A stretch of 64,000 nt of DNA from Deinococcales bacterium (GTDB lineage Bacteria; Deinococcota; Deinococci; Deinococcales; JAAFIG01), in assembly GCA_025359505.1 (NCBI GenBank), contig JANYHH010000101.1, forward strand, positions 62,001-126,000, in the 5' to 3' direction. Shown here piece by piece: positions 26,681 through 36,350 of this stretch (positions are counted from its first letter, which is position 1; the number at the start of each line of letters is the position of its first letter). Under the pieces are notes generated by a model. That model saw only the letters and a list, made by a program, of their open reading frames with translations. It was not told the DNA's origin and searched no databases. Position numbers and translations under genes: made by a program.

Positions 26681-27475
26681 TCACCCCACGCACTCGAGCA
26701 CGCGCCGCACGTCGCCCAGCGTCACTCGCCCGAGGGAACCGACGAACAGCAGCAACTCCAAGCGCAGCCCGTACAGCAGCTCGAGGTCAAAGTCATGGCG
26801 GGTCAAAGCGATCCCCAGCGCGTCGTCCTCGAGCCACGCGTATTCGCGTTCCAGCGCGTGCCATTGGGCGTTGCCCCAGTCGATCAGCCCGGCGTAACGT
26901 CCATCGTCCACGATGATGTTCGCGGAGAAAGCGTCACCGTGCAGGAAGTGTAGCCGCTCGAGGCGGCGCGGTTTGAACAGGTCTGCGATGCGCTTGCGCT
27001 CAGTCTCCTCGAGCTGCATGGCGAAATCGTTACGCAGCAAGCCCGGGTCGGCGTGCCAGATGCCGGGTGGGGATGGTGAGCGATCCCACGGGAACGGCGT
27101 TTGCACCCAATCCTCGAGCCTCGGAGCTGGCGAGGGCGGGTTGGCGTGCCACAGCTCGAGGTCATCCAGCAGCGCCTCCCAAACTTGGCGCGGTTGCGGC
27201 GGCGTGGCGTGGCTGCCTCTGACGCGCTGCCAGATGCTGTACTCCTCAGCCCAAAACATTGGTCTCGAGGTGCGGATGCCCAGAGACAGCGCGTGCAGTG
27301 CAAGCCGAACCTCTTTTCTATGGTCAACTTGGTCACCCCTCGAGACGCGCAGGGCGTACTCGTCGGTCAGCCACACGGTGTTGTTGAAACCCACATCGAT
27401 TTGTTCTAGACCGCGCACGGTGAGCGCGTGCAGCGCGAAATACTCGAGGGGATTGATCGTCTTCTCTCTGGTCAT
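26681..27475 (-). CDS. APH-fold phosphotransferase
   Basis: This protein of about 264 residues has the APH/choline-kinase fold. A nucleotide-binding start VGFNNTVWLTDEYALRVSR is followed by the Brenner loop LHFLHGDAFSANIIVDD and metal site GLIDWGNAQWH. It is distinct from the other APH-fold protein at 5085-5972. The start is uncertain: ATG at 27475 or at 27511; neither has a strong ribosome site. The substrate is unknown and no resistance should be assumed. Its start faces the clpC gene; the two divergent promoters must share about 85 to 120 bases. Confidence 0.8.
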   Translation of the reverse strand: MTREKTINPLEYFALHALTVRGLEQIDVGFNNTVWLTDEYALRVSRGDQVDHRKEVRLALHALSLGIRTSRPMFWAEEYSIWQRVRGSHATPPQPRQVWEALLDDLELWHANPPSPAPRLEDWVQTPFPWDRSPSPPGIWHADPGLLRNDFAMQLEETERKRIADLFKPRRLERLHFLHGDAFSANIIVDDGRYAGLIDWGNAQWHALEREYAWLEDDALGIALTRHDFDLELLYGLRLELLLFVGSLGRVTLGDVRRVLECVG

Positions 27476-27559
27476 GGTGACAAAGGCCGCACAAGTGAAT
27501 TGGATTGGCATTGTACAATCACCTCATCGTATGAACCGCGCTGCTCGAGGGGTGACATC

Positions 27560-29782
27560 ATGAATCGCTACGACGACCGAGCTAGGCTCGTGTTTCACTA
27601 CGCCCGCGAGGAGGGCAGCAAGCTTGGCCACGCGATGATCGGCCCGGAGCATCTGCTGTTGGGACTGATGCGCGAGGGCGGCACGGCTTGCCGCATTCTG
27701 ACCGAATTCGGCGCGACGCTCGAGGGTTTCCGGCGGCGCGTCGAGGAGATCATCGGGCGCGGCGAGGGCTTGCGCCACACCGAAGCACCCGCGATCACGC
27801 CCAGAGCGCGTCGCGTGATGGAGTTAGCCTCGAGCGAAGCCCGCAATTTGGGCAGTCAAGTCATTGGCACTGAACACATTCTCTTAGGCATTCTGCGTGA
27901 AGGTGACGGCGTGGCGTACCGGATTTTAACCGATCTGGCGAGGGATCCAGACACGATCCGCTGGCGGATTTTGGCGCACGCCGATCCGAAGCAGGAAACC
28001 AAGCCCGCCAACACGCCGTTTCTGGACGAGTACGGGCGCGATCTCACAAAAGAGGCTCGAGATGGCAAGCTGGATCCCGTAATCGGTCGCGCCGAGGAGA
28101 TTCGCCGCGTCGTGCAGATTCTCTCGAGGCGCACCAAGAACAACCCGGTGCTGATCGGTGATCCGGGCGTTGGTAAGACCGCGATTGCCGAGGGGCTGGC
28201 GCGAGCGATTGTCGAGAATCGCGTGCCGCCGAACCTGCGCGGGATGCGCCTGATCTCGATTGACCTGGCGGGCGTCGTGGCGGGCACGAAGTATCGTGGC
28301 GAGTTCGAGGAGCGGCTGCGTCAAATCATCGACGAACTGCGGCAATCGAGGGTGATCGCTTTCGTGGACGAGTTGCACACGCTCGTCGGCGCAGGCGGCG
28401 CGGAAGGCACGCTCGACGCCGCGAACATTTTGAAGCCACCGCTCAGTCGCGGCGAGGTGCAGGTCATCGGCGCGACCACGACCGGCGAGTACCACCGCTA
28501 TATAGAGAAAGACGCCGCGCTCGAGCGGCGCTTCCAGCCAGTGCTGGTGCTCGAGCCGTCGCCCGAGGATACCCTCGAGATTCTGCGCGGTTTGAAATCG
28601 CGTTACGAGGAGCATCACAACGTCATCATCCCCGACGCGATTCTGCAACTGTCGGTCAAAGTCGGTGAGCGCAGCCTGCCGGGACGCAACTTCCCCGATA
28701 AGGCGATCGACTTGATCGACGAGGCTGGCTCGAGGGTGCGTTTGAACGCCAGTCTGAACATGCCGATTCTCGAGGATGCCGACGGCACGCCGATTGTTTC
28801 CAGAGAGGACTTGGAGAGCGTTGTCAACTCGTGGGGCGGCGTCTACGTCGATGACCGCGATGACGGCAAGCTGCTGATGCTCGAGGATAATCTCTCCAAG
28901 CAGGTCTTCGGGCAGCCCGATGCGGTCAAGGCACTCGCGGCAGCGCTGCGGCGCAGCAAAGTTGGGCTTGGCGGACAGACCAGAGTCAGTGCGAGCTTCT
29001 TGTTCGTCGGCTCGAGCGGCGTCGGCAAGACGCATTTGGCGAAGGCGCTGGCACGGACGCTGTTTGGCTCCGAGCGCAGTCTGGTGCGTTTTGACATGAG
29101 CGAGTATCAGGAATCGCACAGCGTCTCCAAGTTGATCGGCGCACCTCCGGGGTATGTCGGTTACGATCAGGGCGGACGGCTGACCGAAGCAATCCGTCGC
29201 CAGCCGTTCAGCGTGATTCTGCTGGACGAAATCGAAAAAGCCCACCCCGATGTCTATAACGCTTTTTTACAGGTCTTAGACGATGGGCGTCTGACCGACG
29301 GCATGGGGCGCACCGTGGATTTCCGGCGCTGCATCTTGATTATGACCAGCAACACTGGCTTTAACCTCGCTGGCGGCGTGCGCTTCAGTGGCGACGATGC
29401 GGTTACGGACACGCAACCGATCAAAAACCTCTTTACGCCAGAGTTTCTGGACAGGCTGGATGAGGTGATCCGCTTCAAGCCGCTGGGCGAACCGGAACTG
29501 GTCAACATCGCCCGCAGTCTGCTCGAGGAGATGCGTTTGGAACTCGTCAGCCGCGAATTGCGCGTGACCTTCGAGGCTAGCGTCGCCAATTACTTGGTGA
29601 GCAAAGTCAAACTCAAAGGCTCGAGCCGTCAACTGCGGGCGATCATCCGCGATTCAATCGAAGATCCACTGTCACTGGCGCTGCTCGAGTTCCCGCAGGG
29701 CGATGTCTACATCGGCGTGCAAGACGGGCAGATCAAGTTTGGTCAGCCGCAGCAAGAGCAGGAACTCGTCGCGGATTTCTAG
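27560..29782 (+). CDS. clpC: ClpC-type AAA+ protease ATPase subunit without a middle coiled coil
   Basis: This is a 740-residue Hsp100 ATPase. Two Clp_N repeats occupy residues about 1-70 and 80-140. The first AAA module has Walker A GDPGVGKT (200-207) and Walker [10 protein letters not shown]. The second has GSSGVGKTH (484-492), the pore loop GYVGYDQGG, and [12 protein letters not shown]. Between them (about 395-430) there is only a short linker in place of the coiled-coil M domain seen in Bacillus ClpC, so it resembles ClpA in layout. The ClpP-docking tripeptide expected as [LIV]-G-[FL] appears as VRF at about 607-609. With ClpP it would unfold and degrade proteins. ATG at 27560 is set by the N domain. 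Confidence 0.92.
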   Translation: MNRYDDRARLVFHYAREEGSKLGHAMIGPEHLLLGLMREGGTACRILTEFGATLEGFRRRVEEIIGRGEGLRHTEAPAITPRARRVMELASSEARNLGSQVIGTEHILLGILREGDGVAYRILTDLARDPDTIRWRILAHADPKQETKPANTPFLDEYGRDLTKEARDGKLDPVIGRAEEIRRVVQILSRRTKNNPVLIGDPGVGKTAIAEGLARAIVENRVPPNLRGMRLISIDLAGVVAGTKYRGEFEERLRQIIDELRQSRVIAFVDELHTLVGAGGAEGTLDAANILKPPLSRGEVQVIGATTTGEYHRYIEKDAALERRFQPVLVLEPSPEDTLEILRGLKSRYEEHHNVIIPDAILQLSVKVGERSLPGRNFPDKAIDLIDEAGSRVRLNASLNMPILEDADGTPIVSREDLESVVNSWGGVYVDDRDDGKLLMLEDNLSKQVFGQPDAVKALAAALRRSKVGLGGQTRVSASFLFVGSSGVGKTHLAKALARTLFGSERSLVRFDMSEYQESHSVSKLIGAPPGYVGYDQGGRLTEAIRRQPFSVILLDEIEKAHPDVYNAFLQVLDDGRLTDGMGRTVDFRRCILIMTSNTGFNLAGGVRFSGDDAVTDTQPIKNLFTPEFLDRLDEVIRFKPLGEPELVNIARSLLEEMRLELVSRELRVTFEASVANYLVSKVKLKGSSRQLRAIIRDSIEDPLSLALLEFPQGDVYIGVQDGQIKFGQPQQEQELVADF

Positions 29783-29806
29783 CTCGAGCCGCCGTTTCGT
29801 GGTGTT

Positions 29807-29859
29807 CGTAGGGGCGAACGTCACGCTCATGCGTGCAATTCTCACTGTGTTCGCCCTTT
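29807..29859. repeat. GTAGGGGCGA-type repeat, copy 9 (with long insert between arms)
   Basis: CGTAGGGGCGAAC and GTGTTCGCCC flank about 30 bases in place of the usual short loop, within the 268-base spacer between clpC and the trigger factor gene. Confidence 0.65.
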
Positions 29860-29942
29860 TCACGTTAACGCGAATCGCGTGCAGAGCAACGTTGCTCGAG
29901 CCGCTTGTGAATCTCTCGAGACTCGAGTCTGTGAAAAATCAG

Positions 29943-29970
29943 CGTAGAGGCGAACTGCATGTTCGCCCCA
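29943..29970. repeat. GTAGGGGCGA-type hairpin repeat, copy 10
   Basis: CGTAGAGGCGAAC..GTTCGCCCC with a TGCAT loop, about 85 bases from copy 9 and just before the trigger factor terminator. Confidence 0.75.
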
Positions 29971-29999
29971 TTCACGTTTACTTCTCGAGGCTCGAGCAT

Positions 30000-30035
30000 C
30001 AAAAACCGCGACCCAGTTCGCGGATCGCGGTTTCC
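30000..30035 (-). terminator. Intrinsic terminator of the trigger factor gene
   Basis: Read on the minus strand, AAACCGCGA and TCGCGGTTTTT form a strong stem ending in a T-tract, starting about 17 bases after the tig stop at 30051. Confidence 0.85.
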
Positions 30036-30050
30036 TCGAGCTGAATTGTC

Positions 30051-31289
30051 TTAGCCGAGCTTGGCGAGCGCTTGCTCCAAGGCTTTGTCGCGGGTGGCGA
30101 TGACCCGGAAATTCTCCACGCCTTCGTTGCCGAGGGCTTTGAGTAAACCAGCGACGCTGACGCGGCTATTGCGGGCGTAATTCTCCAAGCTCGCCCGCCA
30201 CTCGTTCTCCTCGAGCTTCGTGCCCAAGCTTTCCGCAAGTTGCTCTAAGGCCAGATCGTTGCGAACGCGGGTCAGTGCGCCAGTCTCCAAGTCTTTGACG
30301 AACTCCTCGAGCTTGCCTTCCGCACCGAGGTACTGCTTGTACGCGTCCAAGGTGATGCCTTGCTGCTCCAAGTCGCGCCCCAAGTCTTGCTCCATCGCTT
30401 CGCGGCGGCGCTCGATCATGATGGCGGGTACTTCGACGGTCGCGCCGTCACCGAGTTTCTTGACGAACTCGTCGCGCTTATCGGTGCGGGTTTTTTGCTC
30501 TGCTTGCATTTCCAAATCGCGCTGCACGCGCTCTTTGAAGGTCTCCAGCGTGGTCACGTCTTCCATGCCAAAGCTTTTGACGAATTCCTCGTCCAGCGCT
30601 GGGATGTTTTTGGCTTTGATGTCCAGAATCTTGACTTTCAGCAGCGTCGCCTCGTCGGTCTCCGTGTTTTCGGAAACCTTGACTTCAACCTCGTCAGTCA
30701 CGACTTTACCCAAGAGCGCGTCGCGCACGCCAGCTTCGGCACGGTCGATGTACACGGGGTAGGTCTTGCCGGTGTCCTCACCCTCGAGAATCTCGACGTT
30801 GACCATATCCTCGCTCTCAGTTGGGCGCTCGACTTGCTCGTACACAGCGCGGCTTTGACGCAGTTCCTCTAATGCTTTTTCTAGGTCTTCAGTACCGACC
30901 GTGACGGGTGCAGCCTCGAGCGTGAAGGCTTCCCAGTTGGGCAAGGTCACTTGCGGGTAATTGTCGATGTCGACGGTGAACTCAAAATCCGTGCCTTCCG
31001 ACACAGCGCCGGGCGTGACATTGGCGTCCACTGGAGTCAGCTCGAGTTCTTTCACAGCGTCGCTGTAATTGTTTTGGATCAGGAACTGTGCGACTTCGGT
31101 TTTGACGAAATCCGCTCCGACGCGGCGTTCGATCACGCTTTTGGGAGCCTTGCCGGGGCGAAAACCGTCGATTCGCACCTGCTTGGAGAGCGCGTTCATC
31201 ACGCCCGTGAAGGCTTCCGAGACTTTCGCGGCGGGAACCACGACTTTGAATTTCACCTTGTTACCGCTGCGTTCGAGCAATTCTGCCAT
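30051..31289 (-). CDS. tig: Trigger factor (ribosome-associated chaperone)
   Basis: This 412-residue protein has an N-terminal ribosome-binding domain with the signature GFRPGKAPKSVIERR near residues 42-56, a central FKBP-like peptidyl-prolyl isomerase domain (about 145-240) and an alpha-helical C-terminal domain. It binds the ribosome tunnel exit and shields nascent chains. I place the start at ATG 31289 (MAELLERSGN), since the 25 upstream codons run into the tRNA-Leu region. The gene is downstream of two tRNA genes on the same strand and ends at a clear terminator; it is not followed by clpP/clpX as in many genomes. Confidence 0.95.
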   Translation of the reverse strand: MAELLERSGNKVKFKVVVPAAKVSEAFTGVMNALSKQVRIDGFRPGKAPKSVIERRVGADFVKTEVAQFLIQNNYSDAVKELELTPVDANVTPGAVSEGTDFEFTVDIDNYPQVTLPNWEAFTLEAAPVTVGTEDLEKALEELRQSRAVYEQVERPTESEDMVNVEILEGEDTGKTYPVYIDRAEAGVRDALLGKVVTDEVEVKVSENTETDEATLLKVKILDIKAKNIPALDEEFVKSFGMEDVTTLETFKERVQRDLEMQAEQKTRTDKRDEFVKKLGDGATVEVPAIMIERRREAMEQDLGRDLEQQGITLDAYKQYLGAEGKLEEFVKDLETGALTRVRNDLALEQLAESLGTKLEENEWRASLENYARNSRVSVAGLLKALGNEGVENFRVIATRDKALEQALAKLG

Positions 31290-31334
31290 GAGTACGTTTC
31301 TCCAAACCTTTTTATTCTTAAAACCAACAGTCTT

Positions 31335-31419
31335 TGGTGCGAAGAGCGGGACTTGAACCCGCACACCAGTTGGTACTGGATCCTAAATCCAGCGCGTCTA
31401 CCAGTTCCGCCATCCTCGC
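31335..31419 (-). tRNA. tRNA-Leu (anticodon TAG)
   Basis: The minus strand folds into a class II tRNA of 85 bases: acceptor 5' GCGAGGA pairs with TCTTCGC-type 3' arm, a CTGGA TTTAGGA TCCAG anticodon arm gives TAG, a short variable arm hairpin (ACCAACTGGT) follows, and the T arm has GGTTCAAGTCC. CCA is encoded at the 3' end (31335-31337). Confidence 0.95.
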
Positions 31420-31560
31420 TTAAGAACTCACCCTCGAGCCATTGAAAAAATTGCCTCTCGAGAGAGTGCGCGAAGTAGGGTACACCAGTGGCCTTGAGAC
31501 GGTCAACAAAAACCTTGAGCGGAGTGGTTGAGTAACCAGCTTCCGCCCGAGGTTTTGGCT

Positions 31561-31638
31561 TGGGGTAAGTGACGGGGTTCGAACCCGCGACCTCCGCTTC
31601 CACAGAGCAGCGCTCTAACCGACTGAGCTACACCTACC
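31561..31638 (-). tRNA. tRNA-His (anticodon GTG)
   Basis: Minus strand: acceptor arm GTAGGTG pairs with CACTTAC, and an extra 5' G at 31638 sits opposite the discriminator C, the hallmark of tRNA-His. The anticodon arm CTGCT CTGTGGA AGCGG gives GTG. The T arm has GGTTCGAAC. CCA is encoded at 31561-31563. It lies just upstream of tRNA-Leu. Confidence 0.93.
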
Positions 31639-31683
31639 ACGCGCCAAATAGCATAGCCTCGAGACGGGCGGGTGTCAAGAAAT

Positions 31684-32247
31684 TTAGGGGACGCTGACGG
31701 TTTGTCCGCCCTCGTCGCGCAGCCGCACATTGTACGCGCCGTCGCCGCTGGTCGTGACGATGCACTCGGGCAACGCATCGACGGGTTTTTCGACGCTGTA
31801 ATCGCCAGCCTTGTAGCCGCTCGAGCAATCGGTTGGGGGTTCACTGCCCGCTTGAGATTTGAAGTTCTGCGCGGCGCTCAGCACGTTGTCGGCGTAGGTT
31901 TTGAGCCGAGCTGTGCGCTCGGTGATGGCCGGATCGGCGGGCGTCGGGGCTGGGACTGCTGGCGTTGCGCTCGAGTCTGGCGTGGGTGTGACGCTCGGAT
32001 CGACGGGAGCGCTCGAGTTGGGTGGTGTGGCGGGCGATGCGGTTTCTGGGGCTGTGACGACTGATGCTTTACCCTCGAGCGCTGATCTGACCGCCTCGAG
32101 CCGCGCTTTGAAGGCATCGCGCTCCGCCGTCACCACCTCGAGCTGGCGTTTGAGCGTGGCGTTCTGATCGCGCATTGCATCGGTTTCGGACTTGGCACAC
32201 GATGCGAGGGACAACATCAGCAGCGCGGCAGCGAGGATTCTGGTCAT
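31684..32247 (-). CDS. Lipoprotein with coiled coil and Pro/Thr-rich linker
   Basis: This 187-residue protein has a lipoprotein leader MTRILAAALLMLSLASC; Cys17 sits in an LASC lipobox. A short coiled coil follows (DQNATLKRQLEVVTAERDAF), then a Pro/Thr/Ser/Ala-rich flexible stretch (about residues 75-110) and a C-terminal domain with two Cys residues (PPTDCSSGYKAGDYS and LPECIVTTSGDG). The N-terminal start at ATG 32247 is fixed by the lipobox. I do not recognise the C-terminal domain. It lies upstream of the tRNA-His gene on the same strand. Confidence 0.78.
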   Translation of the reverse strand: MTRILAAALLMLSLASCAKSETDAMRDQNATLKRQLEVVTAERDAFKARLEAVRSALEGKASVVTAPETASPATPPNSSAPVDPSVTPTPDSSATPAVPAPTPADPAITERTARLKTYADNVLSAAQNFKSQAGSEPPTDCSSGYKAGDYSVEKPVDALPECIVTTSGDGAYNVRLRDEGGQTVSVP

Positions 32248-32469
32248 GTCTGGGGTGTACGCGTCGTAGGGAAAAAAAGTTCCGACGTTGCTGACCGTTC
32301 CTCGATCACGGCAGCTCGAGGTCGCACTCTCCGACTGCACCGCAGGCTCGAACGCGTGGTGAACGGTCATGCAGGTCTATCTCGAGTCGGTATCGCTCGG
32401 TTAGCGTCGCGCTGACTGACCGTGAGGCTCGAGCCAGACTGGTGAGCGCAAAACGCTAGACTGTGCAGC

Positions 32470-32949
32470 GTGACGGTTCAGAGCGCCAGCAAACCCATCA
32501 AGCAACTCACGGTTCACACCGACGGCAGTTGCCTAGGAAACCCCGGCGCGGGCGGTTGGGCGGCCGTACTCGAGTACCGCGCCCCGAGTGGAGCGTGTAA
32601 GACTTTGGAGTTGAGCGGCGGCGAAGCCGACACCACCAATAACCGCATGGAACTGATGGCGGCCATCGGCGCACTGGAAGCCTTGAAAGAACCCTGCCAG
32701 ATCACGATTCGCACGGACAGCAAGTACGTCCAGCACGCCTTCACCAAGCGCTGGCTCGAGGGTTGGCAGCGCAACGGTTGGGTGACGAGCACCAAGCAAG
32801 CCGTGAAGAATCAAGATTTGTGGGTGCGACTATTGGCACTGACCCGCACGCACGACGTGCGCTGGGACTGGACGAAGGGCCACGCGGGCGATCCGCTCAA
32901 CGAGCGCTGCGACGTGCTGGCACGGACAGCGGCCAAGAAATTCTTGTGA
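32470..32949 (+). CDS. rnhA: Ribonuclease HI
   Basis: This 159-residue enzyme removes RNA from RNA-DNA hybrids. All four metal-binding carboxylates are visible: Asp in [16 protein letters not shown], Glu in [10 protein letters not shown], Asp in [11 protein letters not shown], and the late Asp in [13 protein letters not shown]; the catalytic His lies in KGHAGDPLN. Length and order match bacterial RNase HI. The start is GTG at 32470. The last bases overlap the GTG start of a transporter gene (GTGA), which implies coupled translation though the functions are unrelated. Confidence 0.95.
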   Translation: MTVQSASKPIKQLTVHTDGSCLGNPGAGGWAAVLEYRAPSGACKTLELSGGEADTTNNRMELMAAIGALEALKEPCQITIRTDSKYVQHAFTKRWLEGWQRNGWVTSTKQAVKNQDLWVRLLALTRTHDVRWDWTKGHAGDPLNERCDVLARTAAKKFL

Positions 32950-34277
32950 GCTGGCTCGAGAAGCTCCTCAAGCTCGTTCATCCGGGACGCGATTTTTCGC
33001 CCGCCCACGCGACGCGCACGATGAACCTGTCTATCTTGGAGGGCGGCTTTTCGATGCTGTTCATCAACTGGACGCAGGGCAGTGTGCTGACCGGCTACGC
33101 GCTCTATTTGGGCGCGACGCCGTTTGAACTGGGCTTGATCGCCAGCGTACCGCTCTTGGGGCAGGTGCTCGCGCCGCTGATCGCGTGGCTGGCGGGCCGG
33201 GTTGGACGCCGCAAATCGTTGACGGTCGCCACGGCCGTTTTGGGGCGCGTGATCTGGACGGTCGCGGCGCTGCTGCCTGAGGTAGCGCCGCCCGACTCGA
33301 GGGCCGGGCTGCTGATCGTCACGATTGCCGTTTCCGGGATTTTCTTAGCCGGTAACGGCGCGTTGTGGACAGCGTGGATGGGCGATGTCGTGCCGCAGGA
33401 GCAGCGCGGGCGGTACTTTGGCTTGCGCGGCGGGATTCTGGGGATCGTCGGCATGTTCGCCAATCTCGGTGCGGGCGCGTTCGTGGACGCGGTGGCTGCA
33501 CCGCTGAGTTTTCAACTCGTGCTGGTCTTCGCTATTTTTAACGGTCTAATCGCCTCGAGTCTGCTGCTGACGCACTCCGAGCCGCTGGTGACGGCGCAGC
33601 GCTTGCCACTGTTGGCCACGTTCACTGTGCCGTTCCAAGACCTCAATTTCAGGCGCTTTCTGATCTTCGCGTCGTACTGGACGTTTGCGGTGCTGATCGT
33701 CGCGCCGTTCGTCTTCGCGTATTTCCTCAAGCATTTGCAGATGTCCTACACGCAAATCGCGCTCTGGAGCGTGATCGCAGCCGTGTCGGCGCTGCTCTTT
33801 TCGCCGCAGTGGGGACGCCTCGCCGACAGGGTAGGCAACAAGCCGATCTTGGAGATCACCACCGTCGGCGCGGGCACGTTGCTGCCGCTGACGTGGCTGC
33901 TGGCCACACCCGGTAATTTGTGGCCCATCTGGCTGTCTGGCGTGGTGGACGCTTTGATCTGGGGCGCGATTGGCCCGGCGCAGTTCAATCTGGCGCTGGA
34001 AAGCGCCCCGCGTGAAAACCGAGCGAGCTTCATCGCGGTGCTGAGCGCGGTCACTGGCTTGGCGGGTTTCGTTGGCGGCGTGCTGTCTGGCGTGCTGCTG
34101 GGTGCTTTTACCAGTCTGGGAACGACTTGGCTGCTTGGGTATCAGTGGACGCCGTACCACTGGCTGATCGTGGTCAGCGCACTGCTCCGCACGCAAGCGT
34201 GGCGTTTCCTGCGCGGTCTCAAAGAGAAGAACGCGTGGCGCACCCGCGATGTGCTGAACTGGAAGCTCTGGCGCTGA
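32946..34277 (+). CDS. Major facilitator superfamily transporter
   Basis: This 443-residue inner-membrane protein has about 12 hydrophobic segments. The loop 2-3 motif appears as [15 protein letters not shown] and its repeat as [15 protein letters not shown], both typical of MFS. The start is GTG at 32946 overlapping the rnhA stop; the 61 codons upstream in the same frame belong to the rnhA shadow. The [20 protein letters not shown] segment, read in two parts, is the first helix. The substrate cannot be predicted; the shape fits a small-molecule exporter of the DHA1-like kind. Confidence 0.88.
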   Translation: MSWLEKLLKLVHPGRDFSPAHATRTMNLSILEGGFSMLFINWTQGSVLTGYALYLGATPFELGLIASVPLLGQVLAPLIAWLAGRVGRRKSLTVATAVLGRVIWTVAALLPEVAPPDSRAGLLIVTIAVSGIFLAGNGALWTAWMGDVVPQEQRGRYFGLRGGILGIVGMFANLGAGAFVDAVAAPLSFQLVLVFAIFNGLIASSLLLTHSEPLVTAQRLPLLATFTVPFQDLNFRRFLIFASYWTFAVLIVAPFVFAYFLKHLQMSYTQIALWSVIAAVSALLFSPQWGRLADRVGNKPILEITTVGAGTLLPLTWLLATPGNLWPIWLSGVVDALIWGAIGPAQFNLALESAPRENRASFIAVLSAVTGLAGFVGGVLSGVLLGAFTSLGTTWLLGYQWTPYHWLIVVSALLRTQAWRFLRGLKEKNAWRTRDVLNWKLWR

Positions 34278-34562
34278 ATGGCCGAGGCTCGAGTTCAGAA
34301 ATCAATGGTTCGCAACTCGAGATTCTGAGTTGCAGTGCTGGCTTGACAACAAAGGCAAAACCTAAAAGCCGTACTTGATGGCTCGAGCAACCATCAAAAC
34401 GTTCGATTCTCGAGTCAGTACGCAGTTTCAGCTTGCGAACTTGCGTTCAGCACGGGTTCAGCTTCAAAGCAGATGCGACTCAAGGGCAATCGGGATACTC
34501 CGTTGCAGTTCAGCGCGGTCTCGTCGTTCAACAATCCAAACGAGCCGCCCACGGAGAACATC

Positions 34563-35108
34563 ATGAAATACGTAAAATCTAGTCTGATCGCCCTGACCGT
34601 CGCCCTCGCCGCCTCGAGCGCCCATGCGGCCGATGCGCTGGATATGACTCGGGTTCGTTTCGGGATCAACTTCGGTTTCGGCAGCGGCATTGGTTTCACG
34701 GCCGACGCGTCGCTGAACAACCTCGCGCAGATCGCGCCGGGCATCAACCTCGGTGCTCGGGTCAGCGCTGGGTACATCCCGAACGTCTTCAGCATCGCCG
34801 CCGCGCCCGTGGCGACCTTCGCCTTTCAAAACGGCGGCGTTTGGGTTGGGCCAAGCATCGCGCTGGCGATTGCCGGAGCGGTCGATGTCGGTTTTGGTTT
34901 GACGACCGGCGTGGAGTACAACGTCAATCAGCAGATCATGCTTTACAGCGGTCTGTACTTGGGTGTGCTGCCGAGCGTCGCGGGACTCGTCAATGCGGGC
35001 GTGGACATCGACATCACCAACAACTTCTCTGGGTATTTTGAAGCCCGCACGAACTTCGGCAGTGGCACGAGCTTCGGCCTTGGCGCTGGCGTCGCGTACC
35101 GTTTCTAA
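34563..35108 (+). CDS. Outer-membrane-type beta-barrel protein
   Basis: This 181-residue protein has a signal peptide MKYVKSSLIALTVALAASSAHA (cleavage after AHA, described in parts), followed by alternating amphipathic strands rich in Gly and aromatic residues (RFGINFGFGSGIGFTAD, GLTTGVEYNV) and a C-terminal AYRF. A final Phe after an aromatic-alternating strand is the usual outer-membrane assembly signal. An RBS CGGAGAA lies before the ATG. A similar small barrel is at 62920-63435. A terminator with CTCGAG in its stem follows. The 285-base spacer before it shows nothing definite. Confidence 0.78.
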   Translation: MKYVKSSLIALTVALAASSAHAADALDMTRVRFGINFGFGSGIGFTADASLNNLAQIAPGINLGARVSAGYIPNVFSIAAAPVATFAFQNGGVWVGPSIALAIAGAVDVGFGLTTGVEYNVNQQIMLYSGLYLGVLPSVAGLVNAGVDIDITNNFSGYFEARTNFGSGTSFGLGAGVAYRF

Positions 35109-35138
35109 ACAATCTCACGTTCAAGAAGCCAACGGTAC

Positions 35139-35170
35139 AAAGCTCGAGGGTTCGCGCCCTCGAGCTTTTT
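35139..35170 (+). terminator. Intrinsic terminator whose stem is built on CTCGAG
   Basis: AAAGCTCGAGGG and CCCTCGAGCTTTTT pair perfectly around a TTCGCG loop, 31 bases after the beta-barrel stop. Both arms contain the over-represented hexamer. Confidence 0.9.
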
Positions 35171-35241
35171 CATGGCTCAAGTTTCGGTCAGCCGCAGCTC
35201 AACTCGAGCCTCGAAGTCGGCAAGACGAAGCTCAATAAATC

Positions 35242-35493
35242 TTGGATCGCACGATGCTCGAGCGGCTGCCCGTGCGTATGCCCCGTGCGGCCGCCTGTGC
35301 GTCTGGTTTGAAGCTGCACACGTGCCAGTCGGAGCGTCATTTCGCGCAGTTAACGCTGGTCAGTTTCCACGCCGATCTGGGGACGCTCAGCGCTTTGGTG
35401 CTCAAAGCCGGTTTACCACTCCTGCGCGACGCACACGGACTGGCGGTGCGCGATCCCGCTGGTCACGTCTTTGAATTCCTCGAGCCAAATTAA
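35242..35493 (+). CDS. Short VOC/glyoxalase-like ORF, perhaps a remnant
   Basis: This 83-residue ORF has a C-terminal half that ends LLRDAHGLAVRDPAGHVFEF, read as the DPxGxxxEF strand that closes VOC (glyoxalase/bleomycin resistance) domains. The N-terminal half (MPRAAACASGLKLHTCQ) does not look like a VOC strand. The normal VOC monomer is about 120 residues, so it is either half a domain or a degraded gene. The start is uncertain (35242, or ATG 35254) and no ribosome site is clear. Activity is doubtful. Confidence 0.4.
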   Translation: MDRTMLERLPVRMPRAAACASGLKLHTCQSERHFAQLTLVSFHADLGTLSALVLKAGLPLLRDAHGLAVRDPAGHVFEFLEPN

Positions 35494-35641
35494 AACCGCG
35501 TCGATCTGAGCACTCAGTCCAGCTTCAGTTGCGAGACAAAACCCCGTCAAGCCCTGCCCTTACGCTGCTCGAGTACCCTGACCGACACCGTTCAGGTCAA
35601 ACCCTCACCGCACCGTGTTCAAAGCACCACAGGAGGTCAAC

Positions 35642-36340
35642 ATGTACACCGCCGAAGCCAGTGTCAATGTCCACGCCGCGCCGCAAACCGCTTGGGATTA
35701 CGTGTCCAACTACCAAAATTTTGACCAGTTCATGCCAAACATCAAAAAAATCGAGTTGCTCTCTGGGGACACCTCCGAGTGGCACGTGTCCGGACCACTG
35801 GGAATTCCCGTGTCGTGGCAGGCGATCACCACCACCAAAGAAGCCCCGAAGCACCTCGCGTGGCACAGCACCAAAGGCATGATCGACACCAAAGGCTTCA
35901 TCAAAATAGAGCCAAACGGCGCAGGCTCAAAAATCACGGTTCACATGGAATACGCGCCGCCACTCGGTGCGATCGGCGAAACCTTCGCCAGCCTTTTCAA
36001 AGACCCGCAGATTATGCTCGAGCAGGGCGTCGAGAAGCTTGGTGAGTTGTTGCAGGACGGCAGTGTCGTCGTCAAAGACAAAGCCCAGACCCGCGACGCC
36101 GACCTCAACAGTGACATGTCTAGCTCGAGCACCCTGAACGGCTCGAGCGCCCAGACCAGTCCAGCGCTCAGCGAAACGCAAGCGCAAGCGGGCATGACTG
36201 CTCCTACCGCTGCGCGGCTGGGCAACGACCGCGAGTACACCCACGGCGATCCGAGCTTGGCTGGCTCGAGCCTGATGGACTCGAGCGGCGACCGCGATTT
36301 GGATGGCGATGACAGCGGCAACGTCAATCGGCGCGGGTAA
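35642..36340 (+). CDS. SRPBCC (polyketide cyclase/START-like) family protein with Ser/Thr-rich tail
   Basis: This is a 232-residue protein. Residues about 1-145 form an SRPBCC helix-grip fold: YTAEASVNVHAAPQTAWDYV opens strand 1 and the first helix, and WQAITTTKEAPKHLAW plus KGFIKIEPNGAGSKITVHM match the central strands. The last 85 residues are low complexity and rich in Ser, Thr, Asp and Gly. The RBS AGGAGG lies seven bases before the ATG at 35642, so expression may be strong. It is the first gene of a tight set with a disordered acidic protein and a DUF892 protein. Similar SRPBCC proteins appear in general-stress clusters; the ligand is unknown. Confidence 0.82.
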   Translation: MYTAEASVNVHAAPQTAWDYVSNYQNFDQFMPNIKKIELLSGDTSEWHVSGPLGIPVSWQAITTTKEAPKHLAWHSTKGMIDTKGFIKIEPNGAGSKITVHMEYAPPLGAIGETFASLFKDPQIMLEQGVEKLGELLQDGSVVVKDKAQTRDADLNSDMSSSSTLNGSSAQTSPALSETQAQAGMTAPTAARLGNDREYTHGDPSLAGSSLMDSSGDRDLDGDDSGNVNRRG

Positions 36341-36350
36341 GGAGCAACCA

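Noticed and set aside
27514-27519. TACAAT as a -10 box for clpC
   Set aside because: No suitable -35 hexamer at 16-18 bases; the AT-rich TTGTACAA is also within the divergent gene's start region, so I cannot assign it.
27926-29245. 439-codon frame antisense to clpC
   Set aside because: It lies wholly within the well-supported ClpC coding sequence and has shadow-type composition.
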